Shown here piece by piece: positions 52,946 to 62,049 of a stretch of 64,000 bases of DNA; positions within the stretch are counted from its first letter, which is position 1, and the number at the start of each line of letters is the position of its first letter. The notes below the pieces were generated by a model that saw only the letters and a list, made by a program, of their open reading frames with translations, had not been told where the DNA came from and searched no databases. Both the position numbers and the translations under genes were made by a program. The stretch comes from Nocardioides sp. S-1144 (lineage in GTDB: Bacteria; Actinomycetota; Actinomycetes; Propionibacteriales; Nocardioidaceae), in NCBI RefSeq assembly GCF_005954645.2, contig NZ_CP040695.2:992001-1056000 (forward strand), read 5' to 3'.

Positions 52946-54049
52946 GTGTCCAGCAGCACCCTCCCCTCCCGCGCCGCGCCGGGTCCCTCGCCGTGGCGAC
53001 GCTGGAGCCGGGCGCGACGCCGCTCCGCGAGCGCCGAGCTGCGGATCGGCGCTGCGCTGTGCCTGTTCTCGGTCACCGTGACGGTGCTGGTGATGCTGTT
53101 CCCGTCGCGGACGCCGTTCAGCAGCCTGGTGCTGCCGGTCGTGCTCGGCAGCATCCTGCTCGGGCCGCGCCTGCTGCCGTGGTTCGTCGGGTTCGACATG
53201 GTGATGCTGACGATCTGCGTCTCCCGGCAGGAGAGCCTCACCGGCCGCGTGCTCGGCGCCGCGACCGTCCAGCTCGCCGTCGCGTGCGTCGTGCTGCTGG
53301 CCAACCTCCAGCGGGCCCGGCTCGGGGTCGCCGGGCTGCGGGGGGAGTCGATGTTCGTCGACCTGCGGGACCGGATCCTCGACCAGGCCCACATCCCCGA
53401 CCTGCCGGCCGGCTGGCAGGTCGAGTCCGCGCTGCACTCCGCCGGTGGGACGGCGTTCGCGGGCGACTTCGTCGTCGCCTCGCGCAGCGCCGACGGGACG
53501 TCGCTGCAGGTCGTCGTCGTCGACGTCTCCGGCAAGGGCGAGGCGGCCGGCACCCGGGCGCTGCTCCTCTCGGGGGCCTTCGGCGCTCTCCTCGGCGCCC
53601 TCCCGCCCGCGGGGTTCCTGCCCGCCGCCAACGCCTACCTCCTGCGCCAGGCGTGGGACGAGGGCTTCGCCACCGCGATCCACCTCTGCCTCGACCTCAC
53701 CACCGGCGCCTTCGAGGTGCGCACGGCCGGCCACCCGCCCGCGGTCCACCGCGCCAGCGGCACCGGGCGGTGGGCGGTGCTGCACACCGAGGGGCCGGTG
53801 CTCGGGCTGCTCGACGACCTCGACCTCACCGTCCGGCGCGGCCGCCTCGACCACGGCGACGCCGTGCTGCTCTACACCGACGGCATCATCGAGGAGCCGT
53901 GCCGCGACCTCGACCTCGGGATCGACCGGATGATGGGGGAGGCCGAGTCGGTGCTCCGCGGCTCCTTCGTCGGTGCCGCCGGGCGGCTCACGACCACGCT
54001 CGGCTCGCGCGACGACGACCGGGCGATGGTGGTGGTGCGCCGCACCTGA
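52946..54049 (+). CDS. SpoIIE/RsbU-type PP2C phosphatase, membrane-bound
   Basis: 367 residues from GTG 52946. An Arg-rich start and three membrane helices (about 35-110), a short coiled linker and a PP2C-type SpoIIE domain: GTAFAGDFVVAS, VVVVDVSGKGEAAGTRALLL (quoted as DVSGKGEAAGTR), LYTDGIIEE and SRDDDRAMVVV, with metal-binding Asp at the GD and DG motifs. Dephosphorylates anti-anti-sigma factor-like proteins in related systems; no partner gene lies here. GAGG 6 nt before GTG 52946 supports it; TAGGGT (52885-52890) would then give a 50-nt leader. GTG 52889 is the alternative. Confidence 0.88.
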   Translation: MSSSTLPSRAAPGPSPWRRWSRARRRSASAELRIGAALCLFSVTVTVLVMLFPSRTPFSSLVLPVVLGSILLGPRLLPWFVGFDMVMLTICVSRQESLTGRVLGAATVQLAVACVVLLANLQRARLGVAGLRGESMFVDLRDRILDQAHIPDLPAGWQVESALHSAGGTAFAGDFVVASRSADGTSLQVVVVDVSGKGEAAGTRALLLSGAFGALLGALPPAGFLPAANAYLLRQAWDEGFATAIHLCLDLTTGAFEVRTAGHPPAVHRASGTGRWAVLHTEGPVLGLLDDLDLTVRRGRLDHGDAVLLYTDGIIEEPCRDLDLGIDRMMGEAESVLRGSFVGAAGRLTTTLGSRDDDRAMVVVRRT

Positions 54050-54127
54050 GTCGGCGCCGGGTCCCGTTTGGGTGCGGCGCCCGCCGCTGTGGCACGATTC
54101 AGGGGTGCTGGGCCTGTCTCAGCGTGC

Positions 54128-54201
54128 GCGGATGTAGCTCAATGGTAGAGCTCCAGTCTTCCAAACTGATTACGCGGGTTCGATTCCCGTCATCCGCTCC
54201 A
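54128..54201 (+). tRNA. tRNA-Gly (anticodon UCC)
   Basis: Acceptor GCGGATG / CATCCGC, anticodon loop CTTCCAA, T loop GTTCGATTC, discriminator T, and CCA encoded at 54199-54201. Confidence 0.95.
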
Positions 54202-54247
54202 AGCGGCCTCCTGGCGTCCCCTGTGACGCCCCCCGGAGCCGTCTTGG

Positions 54248-54320
54248 CGGGGCGTAGCGTAGTGGCTAGCGCGCCTGCTTTGGGAGCAGGAGATCGCAGG
54301 TTCGAGTCCTGTCGCCCCGA
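54248..54320 (+). tRNA. tRNA-Pro (anticodon UGG)
   Basis: 73 nt. Acceptor CGGGGCG / CGCCCCG, anticodon stem CCTGC/GCAGG with loop TTTGGGA, T loop GTTCGAGTC, discriminator A. CCA not encoded. Directly before the tig leader. Confidence 0.95.
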
Positions 54321-54358
54321 CCGCAACCAGCCACAGACCCAGACGAAGGAGACCACCT

Positions 54359-55795
54359 GTGAAGAGCGCCGTCGAGACCTTGAGCCCCACGAGGGTCAAG
54401 CTCACCGTCGAGGTGCCCTTCGAGGAGCTCAAGCCGAACCTCGACAAGGCCTACCAGCAGATCGCCAAGCAGATCAACGTCCCCGGCTTCCGCCGCGGCA
54501 AGGTGCCGCCGATGGTCATCGACCGTCAGGTCGGGCGCGGCGCCGTCCTCGAGCAGGCCATCAACGACACCCTGCCCCAGAAGTACGTGGAGGCCCTGGA
54601 GGCCAACGAGCTGACGCCGCTGGCGCAGCCCGAGATCGAGGGCCTCGAGATCGCCGACGACGAGGGCTTCGGCTTCACCGCCGAGGTCGACGTCAAGCCC
54701 ACCATCACCGTCCCCGACTACACCGGGATCACGGCCTCCGTCGACGACGTCGAGGTCACCGACTCCGACGTCGACGAGCAGGTCGACGCCCTGCGTGAGC
54801 GGTTCGCCACGCTGACCGACGTCGAGCGGCCCGCCGCCGACGGCGACTTCGTCGTGCTCGACCTCAAGGCCACCCAGGACGGCGAGGTCGTCGAGGGCGC
54901 CGAGGTGACCGGCATGTCCTACCAGGTCGGTCGCGGCGGGATGATCGAGGGACTCGACGAGGCGCTCGTCGGCCTGACCCCCGGCGAGGACAAGATCTTC
55001 GACAGCGAGCTCGTCGGCGGCGACCTGTTGGGCGAGCAGGTCCAGGTGGCCGTCTCGATCAGCCAGGTCCAGGAGCAGGAGCTCCCCGAGTACGACGACG
55101 AGTTCGCCCAGCTCGCCTCCGAGTTCGACACCGTCGAGGAGCTCACCGCCGACGTCCGCGAGCGCCTCGGCCGGGGCAAGCGCCTCGAGCAGGCGGCCGC
55201 GGCCCGCGACGCCGTCCTGGAGGCCCTGCTGGAGCAGGTCGAGATCCCGCTGCCCGAGAGCATCGTCACCGACGAGCTGAACTCGCGCCGCCAGAGCATC
55301 GAGCAGCAGCTCGCGATGGCCGGGATCACGATGGAGAAGTACCTCGAGGACGAGAGCCAGACCGTCGAGGAGTTCGAGGCCGACCTCGACCGTCGCGTGC
55401 GCGATGCCGTCGCCGCCCAGTTCCTCCTCGACGAGATCGCGAAGAAGGAGGAGTTCGGCATCGACCAGGCCGAGCTCTCCCAGCACCTGGTCCGGCGCGC
55501 CCAGCAGTCCGGCCAGGACCCGCAGCAGTTCGCGAACCACATGTTCGAGCACAACCACATCCCGGACCTCGTCCAGGAGATCCTGCGCGGCAAGGCGCTC
55601 CAGACGATCGTCGACGCCGCCGTCGTCACCGACGCCTCGGGCAACGCCGTCGAGCTGAAGAACCTCCGCCCCGACGGCACCATCGGTGACCCGGAGGCCG
55701 AGGCCGCCGAGGCCGCCGAGGCCGAGGCCGACGTCGAGGAGGCGGACGCCGAGGGCGACGCCGAGTCCGACGACGACGCCGCCAAGGACGCCTGA
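54359..55795 (+). CDS. tig: Trigger factor
   Basis: 478 residues. Ribosome-binding domain with GFRRGKVPPMVIDRQ (signature GFRxGKxP), FKBP-type PPIase domain (about 155-240: DGDFVVLDLKATQDGE, LVGLTPGEDKIF) and the helical chaperone domain. The C-terminus is an acidic Glu/Asp/Ala tail of 35 residues. Acts on nascent chains at the tunnel exit. GTG start with AAGGAG 7 nt upstream, so a leadered mRNA. Confidence 0.96.
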   Translation: MKSAVETLSPTRVKLTVEVPFEELKPNLDKAYQQIAKQINVPGFRRGKVPPMVIDRQVGRGAVLEQAINDTLPQKYVEALEANELTPLAQPEIEGLEIADDEGFGFTAEVDVKPTITVPDYTGITASVDDVEVTDSDVDEQVDALRERFATLTDVERPAADGDFVVLDLKATQDGEVVEGAEVTGMSYQVGRGGMIEGLDEALVGLTPGEDKIFDSELVGGDLLGEQVQVAVSISQVQEQELPEYDDEFAQLASEFDTVEELTADVRERLGRGKRLEQAAAARDAVLEALLEQVEIPLPESIVTDELNSRRQSIEQQLAMAGITMEKYLEDESQTVEEFEADLDRRVRDAVAAQFLLDEIAKKEEFGIDQAELSQHLVRRAQQSGQDPQQFANHMFEHNHIPDLVQEILRGKALQTIVDAAVVTDASGNAVELKNLRPDGTIGDPEAEAAEAAEAEADVEEADAEGDAESDDDAAKDA

Positions 55796-55814
55796 CCCGT
55801 CCCGCACGACACCC

Positions 55815-55852
55815 ACGCCGACCCGTCAGAGCATCTTCTGACGGGTCGGCGT
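55815..55852. terminator. Perfect 16-bp hairpin after tig
   Basis: ACGCCGACCCGTCAGA (55815-55830) pairs with 55837-55852 around a 6-nt loop. The stem ACGCCGACCCGTC is identical to that of the ettA palindrome at 34539. Confidence 0.85.
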
Positions 55853-55884
55853 CGTCACGGGCGGCGTCCTACTAGGGTTGCCGC

Positions 55885-57609
55885 ATGGTGTCTGGAGGCA
55901 TGGGGACGTCCGACGGCTCGGACGCCGCGTGGCGCCCGCCCGCGGCGGGACCGGCCACCGTGGAGGAGCTCGACGGCTACACCGACCTGACCGAGGTCGG
56001 GCGCGGCGGCGACTCGGTCGTCTACCGCGCGCGCCAGGAGTCGGTGGGCCGCGACGTCGCGATCAAGGTGCTCAGCATCGACACCACGTCCGACCCCGCG
56101 CGGTCGGTGCGGTTCAAGCGCGAGATCGACATCACCGTGCAGCTCGGCCGCCAGCACCCCAACATCGTCACCGTGCTCGCCGTCGGCACGACGGCCTCGG
56201 GCAAGCCGGCCGTCGTCATGGACTTCTTCGAGGGCGGCACCCTCCACGACCGGCTCAAGGCGCACGGGCCGCTGCCGCCCGAGGAGGTCGGACGGATCGG
56301 GGAGGTGCTCGCCGACGCGCTCTCCTTCGCCCACGAGCGCGGCGTCCTGCACCGGGACGTGAAGCCGCAGAACGTCCTGGTGCTGCCCACCTCCTGGGTG
56401 CTCGCCGACTTCGGCATCGCGCGCCTGGTCGACTCCGAGCACACCTCGTCGGCGGAGACCTTCACCTACCGTCACGCCGCCCCGCAGATCCTCGACGGCC
56501 ACCCGCCGACCCCGCTCGACGACGTCTGGTCGCTCGGGTCGACGCTCTACACGCTGCTCGACGGCCGGCCGCCCTTCGCCAGCGACGACCCCGACGAGGA
56601 CTCCGCCCTGGCCTACCTGCGCCGGGCCCGCACCGAGCCGCACCGGCCCCTGCAGGTCCCCGGCGCGGAGCGGCTCGCGCCGATCATCGACCGGTGCCTC
56701 AGCAAGGACGTCGCGGGCCGCTGGGGCTCGGCCGCCGCGCTGCACGACGCCCTGCACGCGCTGCGCGGCTCGGCCTGGGAGCCGGCGGGACCGACGACGC
56801 CGCCGCTGCTGGCCAAGGCCGCGCCGCCCCGCACCGCCGGTGACGCGGCGGAGTCGCCGACGCCCACGCCGACCCCCACCCTGCACGCGTCGGCGCCGGC
56901 CCCGATCTCACCGGCCCCGATCTCGCCGGCGCCCCTGTCCCCGTCGCCGGCTCGTGGTGCGGAGCCGGCCGAGCCGTCGCCGGTGGCGATCTCGGCGGTC
57001 TCGCACGTCGTCCGGGTCGCCGACGCCGCCCCGACCGGCACCGGGTTCCCCGACACCACCGGCGCCGCCCCGGGCCCGTCCGAGCCCACCCCGGAGGCGC
57101 CCGAGGAGGAGAAGGCCCCGCGCCGGCGGCTCCCGATCGTCCTCGGCGTCGCGGCCCTCGTCATCGGGCTGCTGCTCGGCCTGCTCGGCGCGGTCCTGCG
57201 CGGCCGCGACGACGACGAGACGCCGGTCCGGGCCGCGGTCACGCCGGACGGCAGCGCGGTCGCCCCGCCGAGCGTGGGCGGCACCGTCACCTCCCGCCCC
57301 GACACCGACCTCGCGGTCGTCCTGCAGTCCCTGGAGTACGACGGCGTCACGCTGCGGGCGACGTGGACCGACCCGGCCGACGGTGAGGGCTCCTTCGCCC
57401 TGCTGGCGACCGACCCGAGCTTCCCGAACGGACGGGTGATCGCGACCTTCCCTGCCGGTCAGACCAGCGGCGAGGCGGCCGTCCGCGGTCTCCCGCCCGG
57501 GCGCACCTGCTTCTTCATGGGCGTCTTCCTCGTCGACGGCACCTACGGCCTCAACAACCGGCAGAGCCGGTGCGAGGAGGTCGTCGCGGGCGGCGGCTTC
57601 GCCTCCTGA
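55885..57609 (+). CDS. Transmembrane Ser/Thr protein kinase
   Basis: 574 residues. Kinase domain about 32-295: Gly loop VGRGGDSVVY, Lys61 (VAIKVL), HRDVKPQN (Asp158), DFG at 175-177. The usual APE motif reads APQ at 199-201, and the activation loop is short. A Pro/Ser/Thr-rich juxtamembrane segment of about 110 residues is followed by one helix (417-438), and then an extracellular beta domain of about 115 residues with a Cys pair, probably FNIII-like. It resembles PknB-type sensors but without PASTA. TAGGGT 6 nt before ATG. Confidence 0.9.
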   Translation: MVSGGMGTSDGSDAAWRPPAAGPATVEELDGYTDLTEVGRGGDSVVYRARQESVGRDVAIKVLSIDTTSDPARSVRFKREIDITVQLGRQHPNIVTVLAVGTTASGKPAVVMDFFEGGTLHDRLKAHGPLPPEEVGRIGEVLADALSFAHERGVLHRDVKPQNVLVLPTSWVLADFGIARLVDSEHTSSAETFTYRHAAPQILDGHPPTPLDDVWSLGSTLYTLLDGRPPFASDDPDEDSALAYLRRARTEPHRPLQVPGAERLAPIIDRCLSKDVAGRWGSAAALHDALHALRGSAWEPAGPTTPPLLAKAAPPRTAGDAAESPTPTPTPTLHASAPAPISPAPISPAPLSPSPARGAEPAEPSPVAISAVSHVVRVADAAPTGTGFPDTTGAAPGPSEPTPEAPEEEKAPRRRLPIVLGVAALVIGLLLGLLGAVLRGRDDDETPVRAAVTPDGSAVAPPSVGGTVTSRPDTDLAVVLQSLEYDGVTLRATWTDPADGEGSFALLATDPSFPNGRVIATFPAGQTSGEAAVRGLPPGRTCFFMGVFLVDGTYGLNNRQSRCEEVVAGGGFAS

Positions 57610-57676
57610 CGCCGACCCCGACGCTGCGTCCCACCCCGACCCCGACCCTCGGTCCGGTGCCGGTCGGGCCCGCCGG

Positions 57677-59782
57677 TCAGCGGCGCCGCCCGAGCACCCG
57701 CGGGTCGAGGTGCCACCACCAGCGCCGCCAGGCCGGGACCGTGCGCCGGGCCGCCCGGCGGACCTCGCCCAGCCGGCCCCGCGCGTCGGCCGCGGACCCG
57801 GCGTCCCGCCCGCCGGGGGGACCGAACGCGACGGCCTCGGCGCGCGCGGCGATCGGGACCGCCGCGGTGGTGCCCAGCCGGGCGTCGGCGTCGGCGGCGA
57901 CGAGGTCGGCGGGCTGGTGCGGCGCGGGACGGATGCCGGCCAGCCGCAGGGCGTCGACCACCTCGGCCCACGCCCCCGGGGGGCCCTGCCGGGCGTGCCG
58001 GAGCCGCCGTCCGCCCCGCAGGGCGACCAGCCCGAGGAGCAGCGCGGCGAGCGCGGCCGCCGCGACGAGGTAGGGGTCGGGCGCGGCACCGGAGGTGGAC
58101 GTCGGCGCGGACGCCGTCTCGTCGTCGACCGGTGCGGGGGCGTCGGTGGCCGGCTCCCCGCCCGACGGCGTCGGGACCGGCGCGCCGGTGTCGGCCGGCT
58201 CCGGCAACCGCGGCTCCTCGGCCTCCACCGGGCGCGGCCGCCGGAAGGTGTCGTCGTCGGGGGTGGGGGAGAAGGGGACCCAGCCGAGGTCGCGGAAGTA
58301 GACCTCCGCCCACGCGAAGGCGTCCTCGCCGCGGATCACCCGGGTGCCGTCGTCCTGGACCTCGCCGGGCCGGAACCCGACCACCACCCGCGTCGGCAGC
58401 CCGTTGGCCCGGGCCAGGACCGCGAAGGCGGAGGCGAACTGCTCCGACGTGCCGACGCCGCCGCCGGACTGGGTGCGGTCGCTCAGCAGGAACCGCTCGA
58501 TGCGCCACAGCGCGGAACCGGAGATGGCGGTGGTCGAGAGCTCGTAGGAGCTGCGCACGAACGTCTCGATCCGGGCGGCACGCTGGTAGGCGGTGTCGGC
58601 GCCCTCGCCGACCCGGGCCGCGAGGTCGGCGAGCGCGTTGGAGAGCGGCGGCAGGGCGGTCATCGGCTCCAGCCCGTCCTCGGGGAGCTCGGCGGCGTCG
58701 AGCGCCGCCTGCGGCGGGTCGTCGAAGGCGCCGGTCACCTCGTAGACGAGGCCGGCGGTGTCGACGCCGGAGTACAGGGTGCCGGTGCCGGGGTCGACCA
58801 GCGCGTCGGCCAGCGCGACCGACGACGGCAGCCCGGGGCTGGGCAGCCAGCTGCCGCCGAGGCGGGAGAACGACACCTGCACGGTGGTCGAGCGCGGGTA
58901 GATGCCCGGCTCCAGGCCGGTGCGCCCGTCGGTGGGCAGCGCCTCGTAGCGGGTGGCCGCGGTCCACTGCAGGCCGTCGTAGTCGTCGAGCACCACCAGC
59001 CGCAGCGGGCCCTCGTCGCCGCGGACCTCCAGCAGCTCGTCGGTGGGGTTGTTGGCCCAGGCACCGAGCTGGGTGAGCGGGTTGCTGGCGACCACCTCGT
59101 AGGTCGGGGGAGCGACCAGGTCGCGCGGCTCGAAGGCCTGCCCCACCGGGAGCGTCGCGAGGGCCGCCAGCGCGCCCACCCCGACGACCGCGACCGGGCC
59201 GGCCATCGAGAGCCGCTGGCGCACCGGCTCGGAGTGCTCGTCGAGGAACACCCAGCCGAGCACGGCCACGATCAGGGTCAGGACCGCGACCAGGCCCCAC
59301 GGGTCGGCGGAGCCGGCGGTCAGCAGCGCCCCGGCGACGTAGAGGACGGCGGCGCCGAGCACCGCCTCGACCCGGAGCCGGCTGTCGACGCGCAGCCCCA
59401 CGAGCAGCGAGACCAGGGCGGTCAGCAGCAGCGGCCCGGCCAGCAGGTCCGCCTGGACGGCGTAGGGCTGGGGCGAGGTCAGCAGCCGCGGGACGACGTC
59501 CTGCACGGTCTGCTCGAGTGTCAGGTCAGCGCCGGTCGTCGCGAGGTAGGCGGCCATCACGGTGAGCAGCAGCAGCAGCGAGGTCGCGAACCACCGCGAC
59601 AGCCCGGCACGGAGCAGGCCGCGCAGCGCGAGCAGGGGGACGGCGGCGACGGCCGCGAACAGCAGCGAGATCGTCCAGCGGTGCCACGCGGTGGCGAGCA
59701 CCATCGCCCCCAGGACGACCAGGGCGACCGGCCACGCGAGCTGGAGGGCCCGGGTGGCCGGGCTCGGGGTGCCGTCCCTCAT
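57677..59782 (-). CDS. Transglutaminase-like TgpA protein lacking catalytic residues
   Basis: 701 residues. About six N-terminal membrane helices (DUF3488), an extracytoplasmic transglutaminase-like domain (about 380-510), a Pro/Ala/Thr linker, a further membrane helix near 570, and a basic cytoplasmic tail. In the transglutaminase core GTSEQFASAFAVLARANG has Ser446 where the catalytic Cys is expected, and the His box reads GEDAFAWAEVYF with Phe489 in place of the His, so both catalytic residues seem lost. Asp509 remains. It is the last gene of the MoxR-DUF58 operon (ATGA overlap). Probably a structural or binding protein. Confidence 0.82.
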   Translation of the reverse strand: MRDGTPSPATRALQLAWPVALVVLGAMVLATAWHRWTISLLFAAVAAVPLLALRGLLRAGLSRWFATSLLLLLTVMAAYLATTGADLTLEQTVQDVVPRLLTSPQPYAVQADLLAGPLLLTALVSLLVGLRVDSRLRVEAVLGAAVLYVAGALLTAGSADPWGLVAVLTLIVAVLGWVFLDEHSEPVRQRLSMAGPVAVVGVGALAALATLPVGQAFEPRDLVAPPTYEVVASNPLTQLGAWANNPTDELLEVRGDEGPLRLVVLDDYDGLQWTAATRYEALPTDGRTGLEPGIYPRSTTVQVSFSRLGGSWLPSPGLPSSVALADALVDPGTGTLYSGVDTAGLVYEVTGAFDDPPQAALDAAELPEDGLEPMTALPPLSNALADLAARVGEGADTAYQRAARIETFVRSSYELSTTAISGSALWRIERFLLSDRTQSGGGVGTSEQFASAFAVLARANGLPTRVVVGFRPGEVQDDGTRVIRGEDAFAWAEVYFRDLGWVPFSPTPDDDTFRRPRPVEAEEPRLPEPADTGAPVPTPSGGEPATDAPAPVDDETASAPTSTSGAAPDPYLVAAAALAALLLGLVALRGGRRLRHARQGPPGAWAEVVDALRLAGIRPAPHQPADLVAADADARLGTTAAVPIAARAEAVAFGPPGGRDAGSAADARGRLGEVRRAARRTVPAWRRWWWHLDPRVLGRRR

Positions 59783-60972
59783 CGCTCCACCGCCTCGTCC
59801 CAGCCCAGCGCGAGCGTCACCGAGGTGGCCCCGCGCAGCACGAGCAGACCCGCCTCCTGGTGGGCGCCGACCAGCGGGGCGGGGTCGACGACGGCGAGCA
59901 CCCGGGTGGGGGCGGTGCCGAGCGCGAGGCCGAGCAGGTGCAGGTCGGCGCCGGGGCCGGTCACGCCGACCGCGACGTCGAGGTCGCGACCGTGCAGCTC
60001 GACCTGCGTGCTCGGGCCGGTCAGGTCGATCTCGGCCAGGACCCAGTCGAGCTCCTGGTGCTCGCGGCGGGGGCGGCCGCCGACCGAGCCCGGCACCCGC
60101 ACCTCGTGCCGGTCGCTCGTCGTGTGCAGCCGGACCGGCGAGCCGGCCTCGATGCCGCTGCGGCACAGCGCGGCGGCCAGCTCGACGGCCTCCTCGAACA
60201 GGTTCTCGTCGCCGAGGTAGCTCGAGGCCCGGTCGTCGAGGAGCACGGTCACGTGGGCCTCGGACGGCTCGGCGTCCTCACGGACCATGAGGGTGCCGGT
60301 GCGGGCGCTGGTGGCCCAGTGCAGCCGGCGGAGGTCGTCGCCCATGGCGTACTCGTGCAGCCCGACCAGGTCGGTGCCGCCCAGCTCGTGGGCGTCGTCG
60401 CCGCCGGAGAGCGAGCGGCGGGTGCCGGCCATCATCGCGCCCAGCGGGATCCGGCGCGGGAGCACGCGCACCTGGTCGACCCGGCCGTGCTCGGCCGAGC
60501 GGGCGGCCATGCCGGTCAGCCCGGCCATCCGCACCTGCACCGGACCGACGTCGACCAGACCGCGGCGCGGCGTCGGGACCTGGTAGCGGACCCGGACGGT
60601 GGGCTCGCCGGCCACCCGGTCGGCCTCCTCGACCTCGTCGGCCCGGTCCGGCAGGGCCACCGGCACCAGGGTGCCCTGCACCCGGTCGGCGACGTCGAGG
60701 CGCACCAGGCCGCGGCGGCGCCGTCCACGCACCGCGATCGTGCCCTCGCACCGCCCCTGCCGCACGACGACCGCCGGCTCGATGGTCCGTTCGACGGCGA
60801 CCCGGCGCGCCGAGAGCACGGCGGTGACCTCGACGAGCACGAGCAGCACCAGGCACCCGCCGAGGCCGGCGACCAGCAGGTAGCCCCACGCGGTGCCGGC
60901 CACGAGCAGGACGAGCCCGAGCGCGAGCATCGCGCGCCCGCGCCCCGTGGTGCTCGACCAGACCGGGAGCAT
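59779..60972 (-). CDS. DUF58 protein
   Basis: 397 residues. Two N-terminal membrane helices (about 14-49), a beta domain, then the DUF58 signature block YAMGDDLRRLHWATSART followed by a von Willebrand A-like domain (VTVLLDDRASSY). DUF58 proteins work with MoxR ATPases in complex assembly or metal insertion. ATG 60972 lies 23 nt after the MoxR stop; its stop overlaps the TgpA-like gene. Confidence 0.9.
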   Translation of the reverse strand: MLPVWSSTTGRGRAMLALGLVLLVAGTAWGYLLVAGLGGCLVLLVLVEVTAVLSARRVAVERTIEPAVVVRQGRCEGTIAVRGRRRRGLVRLDVADRVQGTLVPVALPDRADEVEEADRVAGEPTVRVRYQVPTPRRGLVDVGPVQVRMAGLTGMAARSAEHGRVDQVRVLPRRIPLGAMMAGTRRSLSGGDDAHELGGTDLVGLHEYAMGDDLRRLHWATSARTGTLMVREDAEPSEAHVTVLLDDRASSYLGDENLFEEAVELAAALCRSGIEAGSPVRLHTTSDRHEVRVPGSVGGRPRREHQELDWVLAEIDLTGPSTQVELHGRDLDVAVGVTGPGADLHLLGLALGTAPTRVLAVVDPAPLVGAHQEAGLLVLRGATSVTLALGWDEAVER

Positions 60973-60995
60973 CGTCGTCGTCCTCCCGCCCGCGC

Positions 60996-61985
60996 TCAGC
61001 CGGCGTCGGGCTGGGGCGGGTTCACGACGTCGAGCACCTCGTGGACGACGTCCTGGCTGGTGTGCCCGGCGAGGATGGCGTCGCGGCCCAGCACCGTGCG
61101 GTGCGCGAGCACCGGCTCGGCGAGCCGCTGCACGTCGCTCGGCACGACGTAGTGGCGCCCGCGAGCCGCGGCGTAGACCTGGAGGCAGCCGACCAGGGCC
61201 TTGAGCCCGCGCGTGCTGACGCCGATCCGCACCCGCGGGTCGCGCCGGATGCCGACCCCGATCTCGCGGACGTAGCGCAGGATCGGGTCGGCCACGTGCA
61301 GCCGGGACAGCTGCGCGGTGACCGCGGCGATCTCGTCGGGGGTGGTCACGGTCGGCACGTCGTCGACGCGCCCGGCCGTGCTGCCCGGCCGGAGCACCTC
61401 GATCTCGTGCTCGGCGTCGGGGTAGCCCAGCGAGGTCCGGATCAGGAACCGGTCGAGCTGCGCCTCGGGCAGGCGGTAGGTGCCGTCGAGGTCGATCGGG
61501 TTCTGCGTCGCGATGACCACGAACGGCGTCGGCACCGGGTGGGCGACGCCGTCGACGGTGACGGTGCGCTCCTGCATCACCTCGAGCAGCGCGGACTGGG
61601 TCTTCGCGGCGGCCCGGTTGATCTCGTCGGCGAGGACGACGTTCGCGAACACCGGCCCCTGGCGGAAGCGGATCTGCCCGTCGCGGGGGTCGAAGACGGT
61701 GGTGCCCGTGACGTCGCTGGGCAGCAGGTCGGGGGTGAACTGGATCCGCCCGTCCTGGCCGCCCATGGCCCGCGAGATCGCCCGGGCCAGCGTGGTCTTC
61801 CCGGTGCCGGGCACGTCCTCGAGCAGGATGTGCCCGCCCGCGAACGTCGCCACCAGGGCGAGGTCGACGACGGCGCGCTTGCCGTGGACGGCGGTCTCGA
61901 CGGCGTCGCCCAGCGCCTGGTGCAGCCGGCCGAAGCCCGCGATCTCCTGCTCACCGGGAGCAGCGGGGTTGATCAGGGCGGTCAT
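60996..61985 (-). CDS. MoxR-family AAA+ ATPase
   Basis: 329 residues. Walker A DVPGTGKTT, Walker B VLADEINRA, sensor 1 IATQNPID and a C-terminal lid domain. MoxR ATPases act as chaperones for assembly of larger complexes. The DUF58 and transglutaminase-like genes downstream are the standard partners. GGAAGG is 6 nt before the ATG. Confidence 0.95.
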   Translation of the reverse strand: MTALINPAAPGEQEIAGFGRLHQALGDAVETAVHGKRAVVDLALVATFAGGHILLEDVPGTGKTTLARAISRAMGGQDGRIQFTPDLLPSDVTGTTVFDPRDGQIRFRQGPVFANVVLADEINRAAAKTQSALLEVMQERTVTVDGVAHPVPTPFVVIATQNPIDLDGTYRLPEAQLDRFLIRTSLGYPDAEHEIEVLRPGSTAGRVDDVPTVTTPDEIAAVTAQLSRLHVADPILRYVREIGVGIRRDPRVRIGVSTRGLKALVGCLQVYAAARGRHYVVPSDVQRLAEPVLAHRTVLGRDAILAGHTSQDVVHEVLDVVNPPQPDAG

Positions 61986-62049
61986 CGGTGGCCTTCCGGT
62001 CGGGGCGCGCGGCGGTGCCGCGCGGCATGGGTCGTGCGGGCTGCTGGGC

